A stretch of 53,317 nucleotides of DNA from CAYJPA01 sp964371945 (lineage in GTDB: Bacteria; Chloroflexota; Chloroflexia; Thermomicrobiales; UBA6265). This document shows positions 25,618-35,321 of this stretch, piece after piece (within the stretch, counting starts at the first letter, position 1; each line of letters starts with the position of its first letter). The DNA is taken from NCBI GenBank assembly GCA_964371945.1, contig CAYJPA010000036.1:1-53317 (forward strand), given 5' to 3'. A program made the position numbers and the translations under genes. The notes beneath the pieces were generated by a model. The model saw only the letters and a list, made by a program, of their open reading frames with translations, did no database searches and was not told the origin of the DNA.

Positions 25618-28164
25618 ATGATCGGGAGGAGATCGAGCTCGACATCGGGTCGATCCCAGCCGGTGACGCTCGAATCCCCCGCACCTTCATTGCCTGTTCG
25701 GAGCTCGGCGCTTCCTTTCGCCGGCGTTTGGGTCCGCGATCATCGCGCGGATTTGGCGGCGGTGCTTGGCCTGCTGTTCCTCACCGCGATCGTTTCCTGG
25801 CAACGACTCTGGTTCTGGAACGGACTGGCGTACCTCGATGTCGCGACCTTCTATCTCCCCTGGTATGCGCATCTCGGGGAGGCGTTGCGTTCATTCGACA
25901 TCCCCGGATGGAATCCATATCAATTCTCCGGAACGCCGTTCGCCGGCGATCCGCAATCGGGGTGGATGTATCTCCCGGCGATGGTGATCTTCACCATCCT
26001 CGACCCGGTCTTTGCGTACGAATGGTTCCTGATCTTCCACATCGCCCTCGCCGCGCTGTCGACCTACGCCTATGCCCGGATCATGGGCATGCGTCCGCTC
26101 AGCTCATCCGTCGCGGGAGTCGCGTTCGCGTTTGGTCCCCTCGTCAATCACATCAGTTGCTGCTTGATTCACATCCAGCTCGCGGTCTGGATTCCGCCGG
26201 CGTTGATTGGGATCGAGATCGCCTCCAGAAGCGCTGATCGATTGCGACGTTTATTGGGGTTGAGCCTGGCCGGATTTGCCGTAAGCCAGATGCTGGCCGG
26301 ATGGATCGGCCAGGGCGCGTACAACGGATTACTGGTTGTCGGTTCGTATGTTTTGTTTCGGACGATCGTCTCGCCCCTGCGGCCACTCCCGTTCAAAACC
26401 GGTATGCGTGAAGCCGCTGTATCTGGAGTCACGATTCTACTGATCGGTTTCGGATTGGCGGCCGCGGGTTTACTGCCCAGGCTCGACGCGATTCGGGGCA
26501 CCAACGTCGCCGGGGGCGACTATACCGGTACCGGTTCCGAAAACTACGCCAACGGCTGGACATTCCGTCAGCTGTTCGATCGTTGGTTTCTCGATCACGA
26601 CAACTACAACTCGGCGCTCTTTTACGTGGGCGGAGCAACGATTGCGCTCATGCTGATCGTGATCGTGTTCGATCCGCGGCGCTACGCCGTGCCGTACTTC
26701 GTCGGGTTGACCGTCGTCACCTCGATCCTTTCGCTCGAGCACGTCACCCCGGTGCACCATCTCTTCTATCTCCTGCCCCGATTCGAGGTACTGCACGAGC
26801 ACGTGCCGACACGGATGAACGCGGCGCAGTGGATTGGACCGGCGATTCTGGCCGGCGCGGCCGTCGAAGCAGTGCATCGAGGCGCCTCCGTACTGCGCCA
26901 CCGCCTTGCAGCAGGATTGCTCTTGCTTGTTTGGCTGTTCGTGTTCATTCAATCTCGAGACAATTTGTCGATTGAATGGGCTTCGATGGTTGTGGTCGCG
27001 GGAATCCTCGTTGGCCTCATCGTGCTCTCACGATCGCGTTTCGTTGGGCGCCAGGATCTCCGCACCATGGCCGCCGTTGCATTGTTGGTGGCGGTCATCT
27101 GGGAACCGACCGGGCGCACCTTCGTGCGAGCGGTTTGGCTGGGCGCGAGCGATCAAGTGCTAGCAGTTCCGGTCGGCCCGGTTGAGCGCGATGCCGTTCC
27201 AATCAACGCGTCGTCGACCGATGAGGGCGGCGCGGGCGAATTCCTTCAACAACAACAAGCGAACGGTGAGCACTTCCGCTATTTTGGATATGACCCCTAT
27301 TACTTCTTCGGCGGCTGGTCATGGTTCTGGGCGTATCGCGAGTATTACTCCGACCCGGTTGTCCAGGGGTTGCTTGTCAACGCCAGGGCGATGAGACTCG
27401 GCCTCTATGACGTGCAAGGTTACGACCCGGTCCAACTCGCGACCTATGTCGAGACGTTGAACACCGCCAACCACGGTACTCAGAACTACCACGATGCTCA
27501 GATTTGGCAAAACGGAAGCGATTCTCCGATTCTCAACATGCTCAATGTGCGTTATATCGTGATCCCGAATCAGCTCCCACCTGGACGCCCACGGCCGGAC
27601 ATTGCGCAACTCCTCGCGACGCACAACGAGGTCTTCCGCAACGACAAAATCCGTGTGCTCGAAAACGCAAACGTCCTTCCGCGAGCTTGGGTCGTGCACA
27701 GGGCAATTCCAGCGTCAAACGAAAGTGCTTACTGGCTCATCGATTCAGGGGCGGTTGATCCGTCGACCCGGGTATTCCTCCCGGTCGAAACCAACGCGCC
27801 TGAGATGAGCGACGCGCCGGCCGGATCCACGGAGCCGGTTCAGATCCTGCATTTTGAGGCTGACAACGTGCGGATGCGGGCGGAGTTGGCCGCGCCGGGC
27901 ATGGTTGTGATCAGCGAGGTCTACGCCCCCGGTTGGAACGCTTACGTCGACGGCAAACGAACGCCGGTGTATTTGGCCAACGGGGTGCTGAGGGCGGTCT
28001 CCGTGCCGGAAGGCGCACATACGATCGAGCTTCGATATGAGCCGGTTTCGCTCCGGCTGGGACTCGGGCTCTCCATTGCATCGCTCTTTGCGATGGGTGG
28101 ACTGGCTGGTTACTTTGCGCTCAAGGACCGTAAGCGCACTTTGGGCAATCGTTTGGCCGATTAG
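25618..28164 (+). CDS. YfhO-type multi-pass membrane protein (GT-C-like)
   Basis: 848 residues. After a 45-residue cytoplasmic start, many hydrophobic helices lie between about residues 46 and 500. A large extracytoplasmic part follows, ending in YAPGWNAYVDGKRTPVYLAN and VPEGAHTIELRYEP, the classic C-terminal signature of YfhO proteins, and one last membrane helix with a basic tail. YfhO proteins are implicated in glycosylation of wall or lipoteichoic polymers in Firmicutes. The role here is not known. A TATACT at about 25499 could be a -10 box but lacks a clear -35. Confidence 0.87.
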   Translation: MIGRRSSSTSGRSQPVTLESPAPSLPVRSSALPFAGVWVRDHRADLAAVLGLLFLTAIVSWQRLWFWNGLAYLDVATFYLPWYAHLGEALRSFDIPGWNPYQFSGTPFAGDPQSGWMYLPAMVIFTILDPVFAYEWFLIFHIALAALSTYAYARIMGMRPLSSSVAGVAFAFGPLVNHISCCLIHIQLAVWIPPALIGIEIASRSADRLRRLLGLSLAGFAVSQMLAGWIGQGAYNGLLVVGSYVLFRTIVSPLRPLPFKTGMREAAVSGVTILLIGFGLAAAGLLPRLDAIRGTNVAGGDYTGTGSENYANGWTFRQLFDRWFLDHDNYNSALFYVGGATIALMLIVIVFDPRRYAVPYFVGLTVVTSILSLEHVTPVHHLFYLLPRFEVLHEHVPTRMNAAQWIGPAILAGAAVEAVHRGASVLRHRLAAGLLLLVWLFVFIQSRDNLSIEWASMVVVAGILVGLIVLSRSRFVGRQDLRTMAAVALLVAVIWEPTGRTFVRAVWLGASDQVLAVPVGPVERDAVPINASSTDEGGAGEFLQQQQANGEHFRYFGYDPYYFFGGWSWFWAYREYYSDPVVQGLLVNARAMRLGLYDVQGYDPVQLATYVETLNTANHGTQNYHDAQIWQNGSDSPILNMLNVRYIVIPNQLPPGRPRPDIAQLLATHNEVFRNDKIRVLENANVLPRAWVVHRAIPASNESAYWLIDSGAVDPSTRVFLPVETNAPEMSDAPAGSTEPVQILHFEADNVRMRAELAAPGMVVISEVYAPGWNAYVDGKRTPVYLANGVLRAVSVPEGAHTIELRYEPVSLRLGLGLSIASLFAMGGLAGYFALKDRKRTLGNRLAD

Positions 28165-28375
28165 GAGGCGGGGACGAGTCAGGAATTTCTTACCTTCCTC
28201 TTAACTCCGACCTCACCTCGTTGGCTCGGAATCGGCTATGCTCTGCCGGTCGCTGTCTCCGGCCGGCGTTCCCGCGGCGCCATCCCGCGGCTGGAGCGCG
28301 GCCACCATTTTTGCTATTTTCGCCTGCGGGATGCATCAGCGATTGCATCACCGGGCGCAGACTGCCCTGGACCGC

Positions 28376-29527
28376 ATGGAGATTCGCGCCACGAACGACG
28401 TACGCTACTACTTCGCGGCGGCGCTCGCGTTCCCGTTGATCATTGCGATTGCGCTTCCGCTTTATCTTTCCGGCACGCCCAAGTTGCTCGCGAAACCGGT
28501 TCCACCGACTGCACGGCCCGTTGAGGCAGTCAACGTTGCAACCGCGACGCCGACGGCCGATACCGGCCTCGAGAACCGGGCCAGCACGGCGCCAACCGAT
28601 GTACCGGACGACCCCCAGAACGAAGAGCTTGCGGCGGTCGTAAAAAACCTCCTAGCGGAACGATCGGGTATTTACGGCATCATCATCGAAAAACCCGGTG
28701 AGAATGTCGATTACCGGCTCAACGCTGATGTTCCCTTCCTTGCCGCAAGTCTCTACAAGCTCGTGTTGCTGGCAGACATCTATGATGGAATTGCACGCGG
28801 CACGGTGTCATCCGATCTGGAGCTTGTCTTGCTGCCGGAGTATTTTCCGGGTCCAGACGAACCGGTTGACAGCTATTTTGCCGGAGTGTCGATGTCCAGT
28901 TCCATCCCCATCAGCGAAGCGCTGTTTGCAACCGGAGCTTATTCCAGCAACGTCGCCGCCCGGGCGCTGCTCGAGCTAACGGACGAGATCTCCCTGGAAG
29001 CCTCCGCACGCCAGCTCGGCATGAACAACACCTACTTCTACGTCGATCCGCGAGATCTGCCTGACTGGCCACCGGCCGGAGTCCAGAGTGGCGATTCGGC
29101 CACGCTTGACGAAGCGGTCAAGTTTGCCGAACTGCAGGCTGATGCGGGTGAGCTTATGTTGACCACGCCTCGCGATATTGCGACGTATTTCGATCGACTA
29201 CTCTCCGACCGGGTCGTCAATCCCGCGGTCAGTGGCCTGATTCTCAGCATCCTCATGCAGCAGGCGGTCGACGACCGGTTTCCATGCCTCCTCCCGGCGG
29301 GAACTGAAATCGCACACAAGACCGGAAACCTTGATCATGTCGTCCATGATGTCGGTATTATCTGGTCGCCAGAGGGACCGGTGATTCTGGTCGCGATGGT
29401 CGAGAATGCGGAAGACGACGCGGAAGCATCGTTCGTGATTCAACAGCTTGCACTGGTGGCTTACCACGACTTCGACGAGCCAGCCCTCGCCGCGGATGCT
29501 ACGCCGAACATAATGTGCGGTACTTAG
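28376..29527 (+). CDS. Class A beta-lactamase-fold serine hydrolase, membrane anchored
   Basis: About 383 residues from the Met at 28376. A membrane anchor is followed by a Pro/Thr/Ala-rich linker and the hydrolase domain. The catalytic set is present: SLYK (SxxK), YSSN in the place of SDN, and HKTG (KTG). These groups are found in class A beta-lactamases and small peptidases such as D-Ala-D-Ala carboxypeptidases. Without a typical omega-loop motif visible, true beta-lactamase activity cannot be claimed. The frame extends to ATG 28238 and another ATG is at 28331; none has a good ribosome site. The stop is only 8 nt from the IS end. Confidence 0.83.
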   Translation: MEIRATNDVRYYFAAALAFPLIIAIALPLYLSGTPKLLAKPVPPTARPVEAVNVATATPTADTGLENRASTAPTDVPDDPQNEELAAVVKNLLAERSGIYGIIIEKPGENVDYRLNADVPFLAASLYKLVLLADIYDGIARGTVSSDLELVLLPEYFPGPDEPVDSYFAGVSMSSSIPISEALFATGAYSSNVAARALLELTDEISLEASARQLGMNNTYFYVDPRDLPDWPPAGVQSGDSATLDEAVKFAELQADAGELMLTTPRDIATYFDRLLSDRVVNPAVSGLILSILMQQAVDDRFPCLLPAGTEIAHKTGNLDHVVHDVGIIWSPEGPVILVAMVENAEDDAEASFVIQQLALVAYHDFDEPALAADATPNIMCGT

Positions 29528-29534
29528 TACTACT

Positions 29535-30950
29535 GCGACAGTTATTTTGGTGCGTCGCGCTTTGACCGCTTGAGAACGGTGAGGATCGAGGCCCATGTCC
29601 CGTTCTCCTGCCAGTGTCGATATCGTGCTCGGCCGGTCGCTGCCGGGGCGACCGTTTCTGGAGAGCTGGAGATTCCACCGGGCGGGGTCGCCCGTGGTGA
29701 TCAGGATCAATCGCCGAACTTCCGGGAACGTCAACGGCAGCAGGTCAGCAGACCCCCTTTTTTGCCTTCATCCCCGGTCACCCGGTGGCGCATCACCGCG
29801 AGGTAGGCATGCGCAAACAAGGCCAGGGTGATGTGGCGATGCCAGGGTGTCCACTTGCGGACCTCATACTGATCCAGTCCAATCACGCCTTTTGCGTCCT
29901 CGAACCCGACCTCGATCGCCAACCGCATGCCCGCCACCCGGATCAGCTCCGCCGCCGCCGTGTCGTCCGGTCCGTAGCCATGGAAGTAGGCCAGTTCCGT
30001 CGGATCGCTCAACCCGCGCCGGACGAGTAGCCAGTGGGCGAATCCGGCACTGCCGTCCTAGGGCAGGCGAATCCAGGCCCAATCGGCAAGCCGCTCCCCT
30101 TGACTGCCGGCCCCCGCCGGCTGGGTCGCCCAGGCGTCCGGCGGCAGCTCCGCGACCAGGTGATCGGCACGTCGCTGCACACCACCGTCCCAAATCACAT
30201 GGGCACAGGCGACCGCCAGCACATACGGATGACGGTTGATCTCCAACCACCGGCGCAGATCGGACGAATCGCCATAGATCTCGTCGGCGGTGACCCGGCT
30301 TCGCACGCTGGCACACCGGCGGTGAACGCACGCTCCAGCATCGCCTGGGCCAACGCTGGTTTGGTGGCAAAGGTGATCGTGTCCGGAATCCCCGCCTCCC
30401 GTCGCCGCGCCTGATCTTGGGTCCACGGCTCGGGCAGGTACAACGCGCGATCAATAAAGGCACACCCGGCATCGCTGGCGTAGGCCACGTAGACCCCGAT
30501 CTGGCATCGCTCGATCCGGCCCGCGGTGCCGCTCTATTGTCGCTGGACCCCAGCCGATTTTGTTCCCTTTTTGAGAAAACCCGTTTCGTCGACGATCAAG
30601 ACCCCGTTGGGCGCGCCCACATGGTCCACCACGTACGCGCGTAAATCGTCGCGGACCGCATCGGCGTCCCAATCCGACCCATTCAGCAGGCGTTGCACGC
30701 CCCGCGGACCGGCTTCCCCCAGGTGCTCGGCGAGTTGCCACCCGTTCTTCCGCTCAATCCGATCAAGCAGTCCCGCCAGATACCGCTTGACCCGCGACCG
30801 CGCCTCCGACCGCCGAAATCGTCCCGCGATCCGGGCGTGCAGGGCATCAAGACCCGCGCTCCAGACCGACAGCTCGTCTCCAGGGAGCATGCGTCTCCCT
30901 CCATCTCTGTGTCAACCAGACACATTTGGAGTGTAAGCTACGACTGTCGC
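29535..30950 (-). mobile_element. IS701-like insertion sequence, decayed
   Basis: GCGACAGT at 29535-29542 and its inverted copy ACTGTCGC at 30943-30950 flank the transposase remnant and are probable inner parts of the terminal inverted repeats. I found no clear target-site duplication. The element is about 1.4 kb, normal for this family. It sits right after the serine hydrolase gene and just before a heptamer array. Confidence 0.7.
29541..30890 (-). pseudogene. IS701-like DDE transposase, two frameshifts and two nonsense codons
   Basis: Starting at ATG 30890, the parts align end to end as one IS701-type transposase. GVLIVDETGFLKKG holds the first catalytic Asp. A TAG replaces an expected Tyr near 30535 (VQRQ*SGTAG). 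A frameshift lies at about 30295-30325, before VTADEIYGDSSDLRRWLE (second Asp). A TAG follows WAWIRLP near 30057. The third acidic residue is in IEVGFEDAKGVIGLDQYEVR. A second frameshift lies in the A6G5 run near 29755, after which LPLTFPEVRRL completes the C terminus. The element cannot make an active protein as written. Confidence 0.88.
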
Positions 30951-30963
30951 TGTCGAATGCGCC

Positions 30964-31058
30964 CCAAGCTACAAGCTTCAAGCACAGAGTGGCTCGCAGG
31001 CCGAAAGGAGATAAACTCACCTTTCGCGGCTTGATGCTTGCAGCTTGAGCCTGTAGCT
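30964..31058. repeat. Heptamer arrays as an inverted pair before the SDR gene
   Basis: CAAGC-type units at 30964-30984 are faced by GCTTG-type units at 31029-31058. The 19-nt arms 30965-30983 and 31029-31047 match in inverted sense at 17 of 19 positions, so a large hairpin with a 45-nt loop can form. It ends about 20 nt before the start of the SDR dehydrogenase gene, close to its ribosome site at 31064-31070. Confidence 0.75.
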
Positions 31059-31077
31059 AAAATGAAGGGGCAACGGA

Positions 31078-31857
31078 GTGACATCGACGCCGGGACGGGT
31101 GGCGCTGGTAACCGGCGCGGGTTTGGGAATCGGACAGGGGATCGCAATCGAGCTTGCGCGCCAGGGCATGCGCGTCGCCGTTCACTACGCGCACAGCGCC
31201 AAGGGCGCGGAAGAAACCGTCGCTGAGATCGTGCAAGCCCGGGGTGAAGCGGTCGCGTTTGGCGCTGATCTGCGCAAGGTCGCCGAATGCCGGCAGCTTG
31301 TCGACGACGTGGTCGAACGGTTCGGCGGGCTCGATGTGCTGGTCAATAATGCGGGGGTAACGGTCGCCAAGCATTTCATGGATGTCGACGAGGAGACCTT
31401 CGACGATCTGTTCGCGCTCAACATCCGCGCCTATTACTTCCTTGCCCAGCAGGCGGTACCGCATCTCGAAAAGCATGGCCGCGGCAGCATCATCAATCTG
31501 TCGTCGGTGCACGGCGGCGGCGGTTTTCCGCATCACGTGGCGTACGCGGCGACGAAGGGCGCGGTGGTCGCGTTCACGCGGACGCTCGCGATCGAATTGG
31601 CGCCAATGCGAATACGAGTCAATGCGATCGCGCCCGGCGTGATCGAGGTGCCGCGCTATTTCGACATGCCGAACTACACCAGGGAGTACGGGAACACGTT
31701 GATTCCCTGGGGACGGGTTGGATTGCCCTCGGATATCGGACCGGCAGCCGCGTTTCTCGCCTCGGACGGCGCCGGGTTCATCACCGGTCAAACGATCTAT
31801 GTGGACGGCGGTACGAACGCCCGGATGGGTTTGTTTTGGGGATCGCCGGAGGAGTAA
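31078..31857 (+). CDS. Short-chain dehydrogenase/reductase (SDR)
   Basis: A 259-residue classical SDR. TGAGLGIG (about 13-20) binds NAD(P), NNAG follows, and the active site is visible as SSVHGGGG then YAATKGA (Ser, Tyr, Lys). The C-terminal TGQTIYVDGGTNAR is typical of the glucose 1-dehydrogenase/3-ketoacyl reductase type. The start is GTG at 31078 with GAAGGGG 7 nt upstream. It faces the sugar-catabolic run on the other strand, so a sugar or polyol alcohol is a reasonable but unproven substrate. Confidence 0.92.
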   Translation: MTSTPGRVALVTGAGLGIGQGIAIELARQGMRVAVHYAHSAKGAEETVAEIVQARGEAVAFGADLRKVAECRQLVDDVVERFGGLDVLVNNAGVTVAKHFMDVDEETFDDLFALNIRAYYFLAQQAVPHLEKHGRGSIINLSSVHGGGGFPHHVAYAATKGAVVAFTRTLAIELAPMRIRVNAIAPGVIEVPRYFDMPNYTREYGNTLIPWGRVGLPSDIGPAAAFLASDGAGFITGQTIYVDGGTNARMGLFWGSPEE

Positions 31858-31927
31858 GGCTGCCTGAGACGAGTATCGTATGACATCGAGAACGGCCCAA
31901 TGAATTTGCGATCGTGATGGTCAGCAA

Positions 31928-31949
31928 GGGCGAACACGGCGGTTCGCCC
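31928..31949. terminator. REP-like hairpin between convergent genes
   Basis: GGGCGAAC (31928-31935) and GTTCGCCC (31942-31949) form a perfect 8-bp stem around a 6-nt loop, followed by CTAC. Such hairpins are common dispersed elements between convergent genes. No T run follows, so termination would be weak or factor-dependent. Confidence 0.5.
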
Positions 31950-32045
31950 CTACGAATCTGAACCCGATTCATTACGTAAATGCGGTAACATTGATAGTTT
32001 TCGAGTAGATATCCGCGACTTCCCATGGCGGTTGACCGCCGCAGC

Positions 32046-32888
32046 TTAGGTTCGCGAAATGCCCGCTTCGTCGAAGGCGCGAGAGAGCACATCGTATGAG
32101 GTGGTGGCCGCGGCGAGGGCGTCGTAATCCGGGCGGGATTGGACCATCAAGCTGATCTCGACCACGATGTGGCCGTCATAGCCCGCCTTGTCCATCGCAC
32201 GGAGATAGCGCTGGTAATCCATGTCGCCCTCGCCCGGGATCAAGAACTCGTGGTCAGGGGCAATGCCACGCTCGTCTTTGACATGAGTGTGCAGGCTAAT
32301 CGGCGCCAATTGGGCGACGACCGCGTCCATATCCATGCCCTGAACATTGAAGTGGCTGATGTCGAAGTGGATCGTGAGCGCGGGCGAATTGACCTGCTCC
32401 ACGACCCAAATAGCATGCTCGGGAAGATGGAGGGCAGCGCCGACATGGGGCTCGATCCCAACCGCGACCCCGTGCTCCGCCGCGTAGGTCGAAAGCCTGC
32501 CCAGGTAATCGGCGAGCCGGCTCTTCGACGATTCCCAATCGGCCGGCGTTTCGCCTGACGTCGTGGTGACGATCAGTCGCTCGCCCGGAAGTTGCACTTC
32601 GGCGGCGAAATCGAGATAGCTCGAGAATCGATCGACGCAGGCCGATTGTTCTTCAGACGTTCCACTGAGAAGCGGCACGTTGCCTAATATCCCGCAGAGT
32701 TCGATCTTGTGATCGTCGTAGAGTTTACGGATTCGACGGCGGGCGGCGCTATCGAGCGTCGCGGCGTCGGTCGTCCACCCCGGAATGACCGTCAGCTCCA
32801 GACCGTTGAATCCGAGCGCGGCGCAGTGCGGAACCGCGACCTCGATCGGCGTCGTCTTCATGCCCCAGGTGCTGTAGGAAAGCTTCAT
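32046..32888 (-). CDS. Sugar phosphate isomerase/epimerase (xylose isomerase-like TIM barrel)
   Basis: A 280-residue AP-endonuclease-2-type TIM barrel. Probable metal ligands are the E in VGIEPHVG, D and H in IHFDISHF, H in LHTHVKDE and E in HIVVEISL. The family includes inosose isomerases, IolE-like dehydratases and hydroxypyruvate isomerases. The frame is open further upstream into the next gene, but the ATG at 32888 with GGAG upstream gives the normal start MKLSYSTWG. It is the last gene of the four-gene catabolic run. Confidence 0.88.
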   Translation of the reverse strand: MKLSYSTWGMKTTPIEVAVPHCAALGFNGLELTVIPGWTTDAATLDSAARRRIRKLYDDHKIELCGILGNVPLLSGTSEEQSACVDRFSSYLDFAAEVQLPGERLIVTTTSGETPADWESSKSRLADYLGRLSTYAAEHGVAVGIEPHVGAALHLPEHAIWVVEQVNSPALTIHFDISHFNVQGMDMDAVVAQLAPISLHTHVKDERGIAPDHEFLIPGEGDMDYQRYLRAMDKAGYDGHIVVEISLMVQSRPDYDALAAATTSYDVLSRAFDEAGISRT

Positions 32889-32904
32889 TCTCGACTCCGG
32901 ATGG

Positions 32905-34167
32905 CTAATTCGCGGGCAGAAGGCCGTAATGTTCGTCGATCTCTCGCTGGTAGGCGTCGACGGCGCTCGATTCGATCTCGACGATCGTGACCGGTCGCCC
33001 CGCGATCTGTGACTCGAACAACGCGTACACCAGTGCGACCGCTCGAAGCGCGACGGCGCCGTCGACCTCCGGCGTCGCGTTATTGCGAATGCAGGCCGCG
33101 AACTCGGCATATTCGAGCGCGATCAGTTTGCGATCGGTTGTGGCGAAGTCGAAATCGTACGTCCAGGGACGCTCGGCCCCGAACAACGCCGTCGCGACCG
33201 GATCAAGGCGGTGGCTCGACGCGTAGTCCAATATCCGTTCGTCTGAAATGTCCGTGCCGTCGTCGAGCACCAGGCGAACGGGCCGGCCGTTGCGATCGCC
33301 AGGCGCGGCGATTGAACCCCGCGTGCCGAAGACCATCCGGTGCGCGAACGGTTCGCCATGGCCTCCGTGGTGATCGACCCACTGACCGAGCGCGCCATTC
33401 TCGAACGTGATCATGCCGAAGATCGCGTCTTCGCCGGTGGCCTCGATCGAGGGCGGTAGGTTCGACGCCCACTTTTGGTAGAAACCGCCCGGTCCGGCGG
33501 CATCGCGCACATACCGGGTTTTTTCGTACAGCCGCGTTTGACCGAAGGCGCTGGCCGCATCGCCAAAGTAGTACTGCAGGATGTCGGCATTGTGGACACC
33601 AGCATCGAGCGTGATCGTTCCGGTCAGCTTTTGGTGGCGCCAGGGGGTGATCGCCAGATTGTCGCGGCCGCGCACGCCGGTTTCCATGATGAACTGGCGA
33701 TCGCCGATCGCGCCGTCATCAAGCAGGGCACGAACCAGCCGGTTGATCGGATCGCGCCGGAAATTCTCCGCGACCGAGAGGATCCTTCCACTTCGATTGG
33801 CCGCATTGATCACACGCTGACAACCCCGAATCGTCAGTGCGAGCGGCTTTTCGACCATGGTGTGCAGGCCAAGATCGAGCAGATCGGGCGCGGCCCTGTG
33901 GTGCGAGGCGGTGTCGGTGGTGCAATCGGCAGCTTCGAGACCGTCGGTTTCCCGCACCATCGTCGCGGAATCGGCGAAAACAGCCGGCCGCTTTCCGATG
34001 AGGCCTAATGCCTCGTCAGCGAGATCCTCGGCGTTCTGCCGGTTGAGATCGCACACGGCGACGAGATCGATCGGTCGCTCACCGGCTCGAAAGAGCTCAG
34101 CCAGCCCAGCCAGGTGCCTCCGGCCCATTCCACCGCAACCGACAATCACCAAACGCACCGGGTCCAC
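32905..34167 (-). CDS. Gfo/Idh/MocA family NAD(P)-dependent dehydrogenase
   Basis: About 420 residues. The N-terminal Rossmann motif VIVGCGGMGRRH and the MVEKPLAL segment (EKP with the catalytic Lys) define the family, which oxidises sugars, inositols and related polyols. GVHNADILQYYFG supplies the conserved His/Asp region. A GTG at 34182 is possible, but AAGGAG in its first codons serves the GTG at 34167, 6 nt on, which I take as the start. It lies 16 nt upstream of the isomerase gene. Confidence 0.9.
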   Translation of the reverse strand: MDPVRLVIVGCGGMGRRHLAGLAELFRAGERPIDLVAVCDLNRQNAEDLADEALGLIGKRPAVFADSATMVRETDGLEAADCTTDTASHHRAAPDLLDLGLHTMVEKPLALTIRGCQRVINAANRSGRILSVAENFRRDPINRLVRALLDDGAIGDRQFIMETGVRGRDNLAITPWRHQKLTGTITLDAGVHNADILQYYFGDAASAFGQTRLYEKTRYVRDAAGPGGFYQKWASNLPPSIEATGEDAIFGMITFENGALGQWVDHHGGHGEPFAHRMVFGTRGSIAAPGDRNGRPVRLVLDDGTDISDERILDYASSHRLDPVATALFGAERPWTYDFDFATTDRKLIALEYAEFAACIRNNATPEVDGAVALRAVALVYALFESQIAGRPVTIVEIESSAVDAYQREIDEHYGLLPAN

Positions 34168-34195
34168 GAATAGCTCCTTCACGAACGGCCGTTGA

Positions 34196-35251
34196 TTACG
34201 CGCGACTGAAGAGAATCGCCACTGGATTAGCGGTTTGAGTGACCTGTCCGGTTGGCGATAGCATTCCGGTTTCCGGATCGCGACGGAAGGTCACGATCGT
34301 GTCTGATTCCTGGTTCGCCGCGAGCAGCCACTTGCCGGTCGGGTCGATCGCGAAGTTGCGCGGCACTCTCCCCTGGGTCGATTCGTGTCCAGCAAGGGAG
34401 ATCTCGCCGCTCGGCTCGTCGACCGCCCAGATCGCGATGCTGTCGTGACCGCGATTCGAGCCGTAGACGAACCGGCCGCCGGGCGATACGAGAATGTGAG
34501 CGCACGAGTTCTCGCCCGTGAAATCGGCGGGGAGGGAAGAAACCGTTTGTCGTGGCGCCATGGTTCCGGTTTCTTTGTCGTAGTCATAGACGGTCATGGA
34601 CGACGCGATCTCGTTCAGCACGTAGAGCCGCTTGCCATCCGGACTGAACGCGAAGTGACGCGGCCCCGCGCCCGGTTCGACATCAGTCGCGCCGTCTGCC
34701 TTCAACTCCCCGGTAGCAGTATCAAGCCGGTAAGCGATCACCTGGTCCGTGCCGAGATCGGTGGCAAGCAGGAATTTGCCGCCGGGCGCCGGCGCGATCA
34801 TGTGCGCGTGCGGCCCATCTTGCCGGAGATGGACGCTCGAGCCCGCATGCTGAATCACGCTCGATGCCTGGGAGAGCCGGCCGTCATCGCCAATCGGCAG
34901 GGCCGCGACCGTGCCGCTGCCGTAATTAGCGACGAGCGCGAAGCGATCCGACGAATCCAGGCTGATGTAGCAGGGCCACATGCCGTGCGCGGACTGCCGG
35001 TTGAGGAACCTCAACTTCCCTGTGTCTGGATCCCGGGCAAACGCGCTGACAAACCCATCGTCTTGTTCGTTGACCGCAAAGAGAAAGCGTTGCCGCGAAT
35101 CCATGGCGAGAAACGACGGGTTTGGGATGCCGACGCTTGTATGAATGTGCGTCATTGCTCCGGAATCGGGATCGAATCGATAGACCGAGATCCCCTTGGC
35201 CGCACCGGAGCCCGCTGGCGGCAGGGTGTAGCAGCCGGCATAAACGAACAT
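34196..35251 (-). CDS. Lactonase family beta-propeller (6-phosphogluconolactonase type)
   Basis: A 351-residue seven-bladed propeller of the YbhE/Pgl lactonase type, with recurring blades such as GPRHFAFSPDGKRLYVLNE, SCAHILVSPGGRFVYGSNRG and VPRNFAIDPTGKWLLAANQE. It hydrolyses sugar lactones, a fitting step after a Gfo/Idh/MocA dehydrogenase. GGAGG lies 8 nt before the ATG. It is the second gene of the run, 28 nt upstream of the dehydrogenase. No signal peptide is visible, so it is cytoplasmic. Confidence 0.92.
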   Translation of the reverse strand: MFVYAGCYTLPPAGSGAAKGISVYRFDPDSGAMTHIHTSVGIPNPSFLAMDSRQRFLFAVNEQDDGFVSAFARDPDTGKLRFLNRQSAHGMWPCYISLDSSDRFALVANYGSGTVAALPIGDDGRLSQASSVIQHAGSSVHLRQDGPHAHMIAPAPGGKFLLATDLGTDQVIAYRLDTATGELKADGATDVEPGAGPRHFAFSPDGKRLYVLNEIASSMTVYDYDKETGTMAPRQTVSSLPADFTGENSCAHILVSPGGRFVYGSNRGHDSIAIWAVDEPSGEISLAGHESTQGRVPRNFAIDPTGKWLLAANQESDTIVTFRRDPETGMLSPTGQVTQTANPVAILFSRA

Positions 35252-35321
35252 GAATCGTACCTCCGAATTGAAAACGGCTCACCGCAACTATCGTGCGACC
35301 CTTTGGAGCAGGCCGTCGACT

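Noticed and set aside
28376..29527. Calling the serine hydrolase an antibiotic-resistance beta-lactamase
   Set aside because: SxxK, SSN and KTG fit the fold, but no omega-loop Glu motif is clear, and peptidases share these groups.
31928..31949. Reading the GGGCGAAC hairpin as an IS end or attachment site
   Set aside because: No transposase or integrase is next to it and no matching copy was seen; a REP-like hairpin between convergent genes is simpler.
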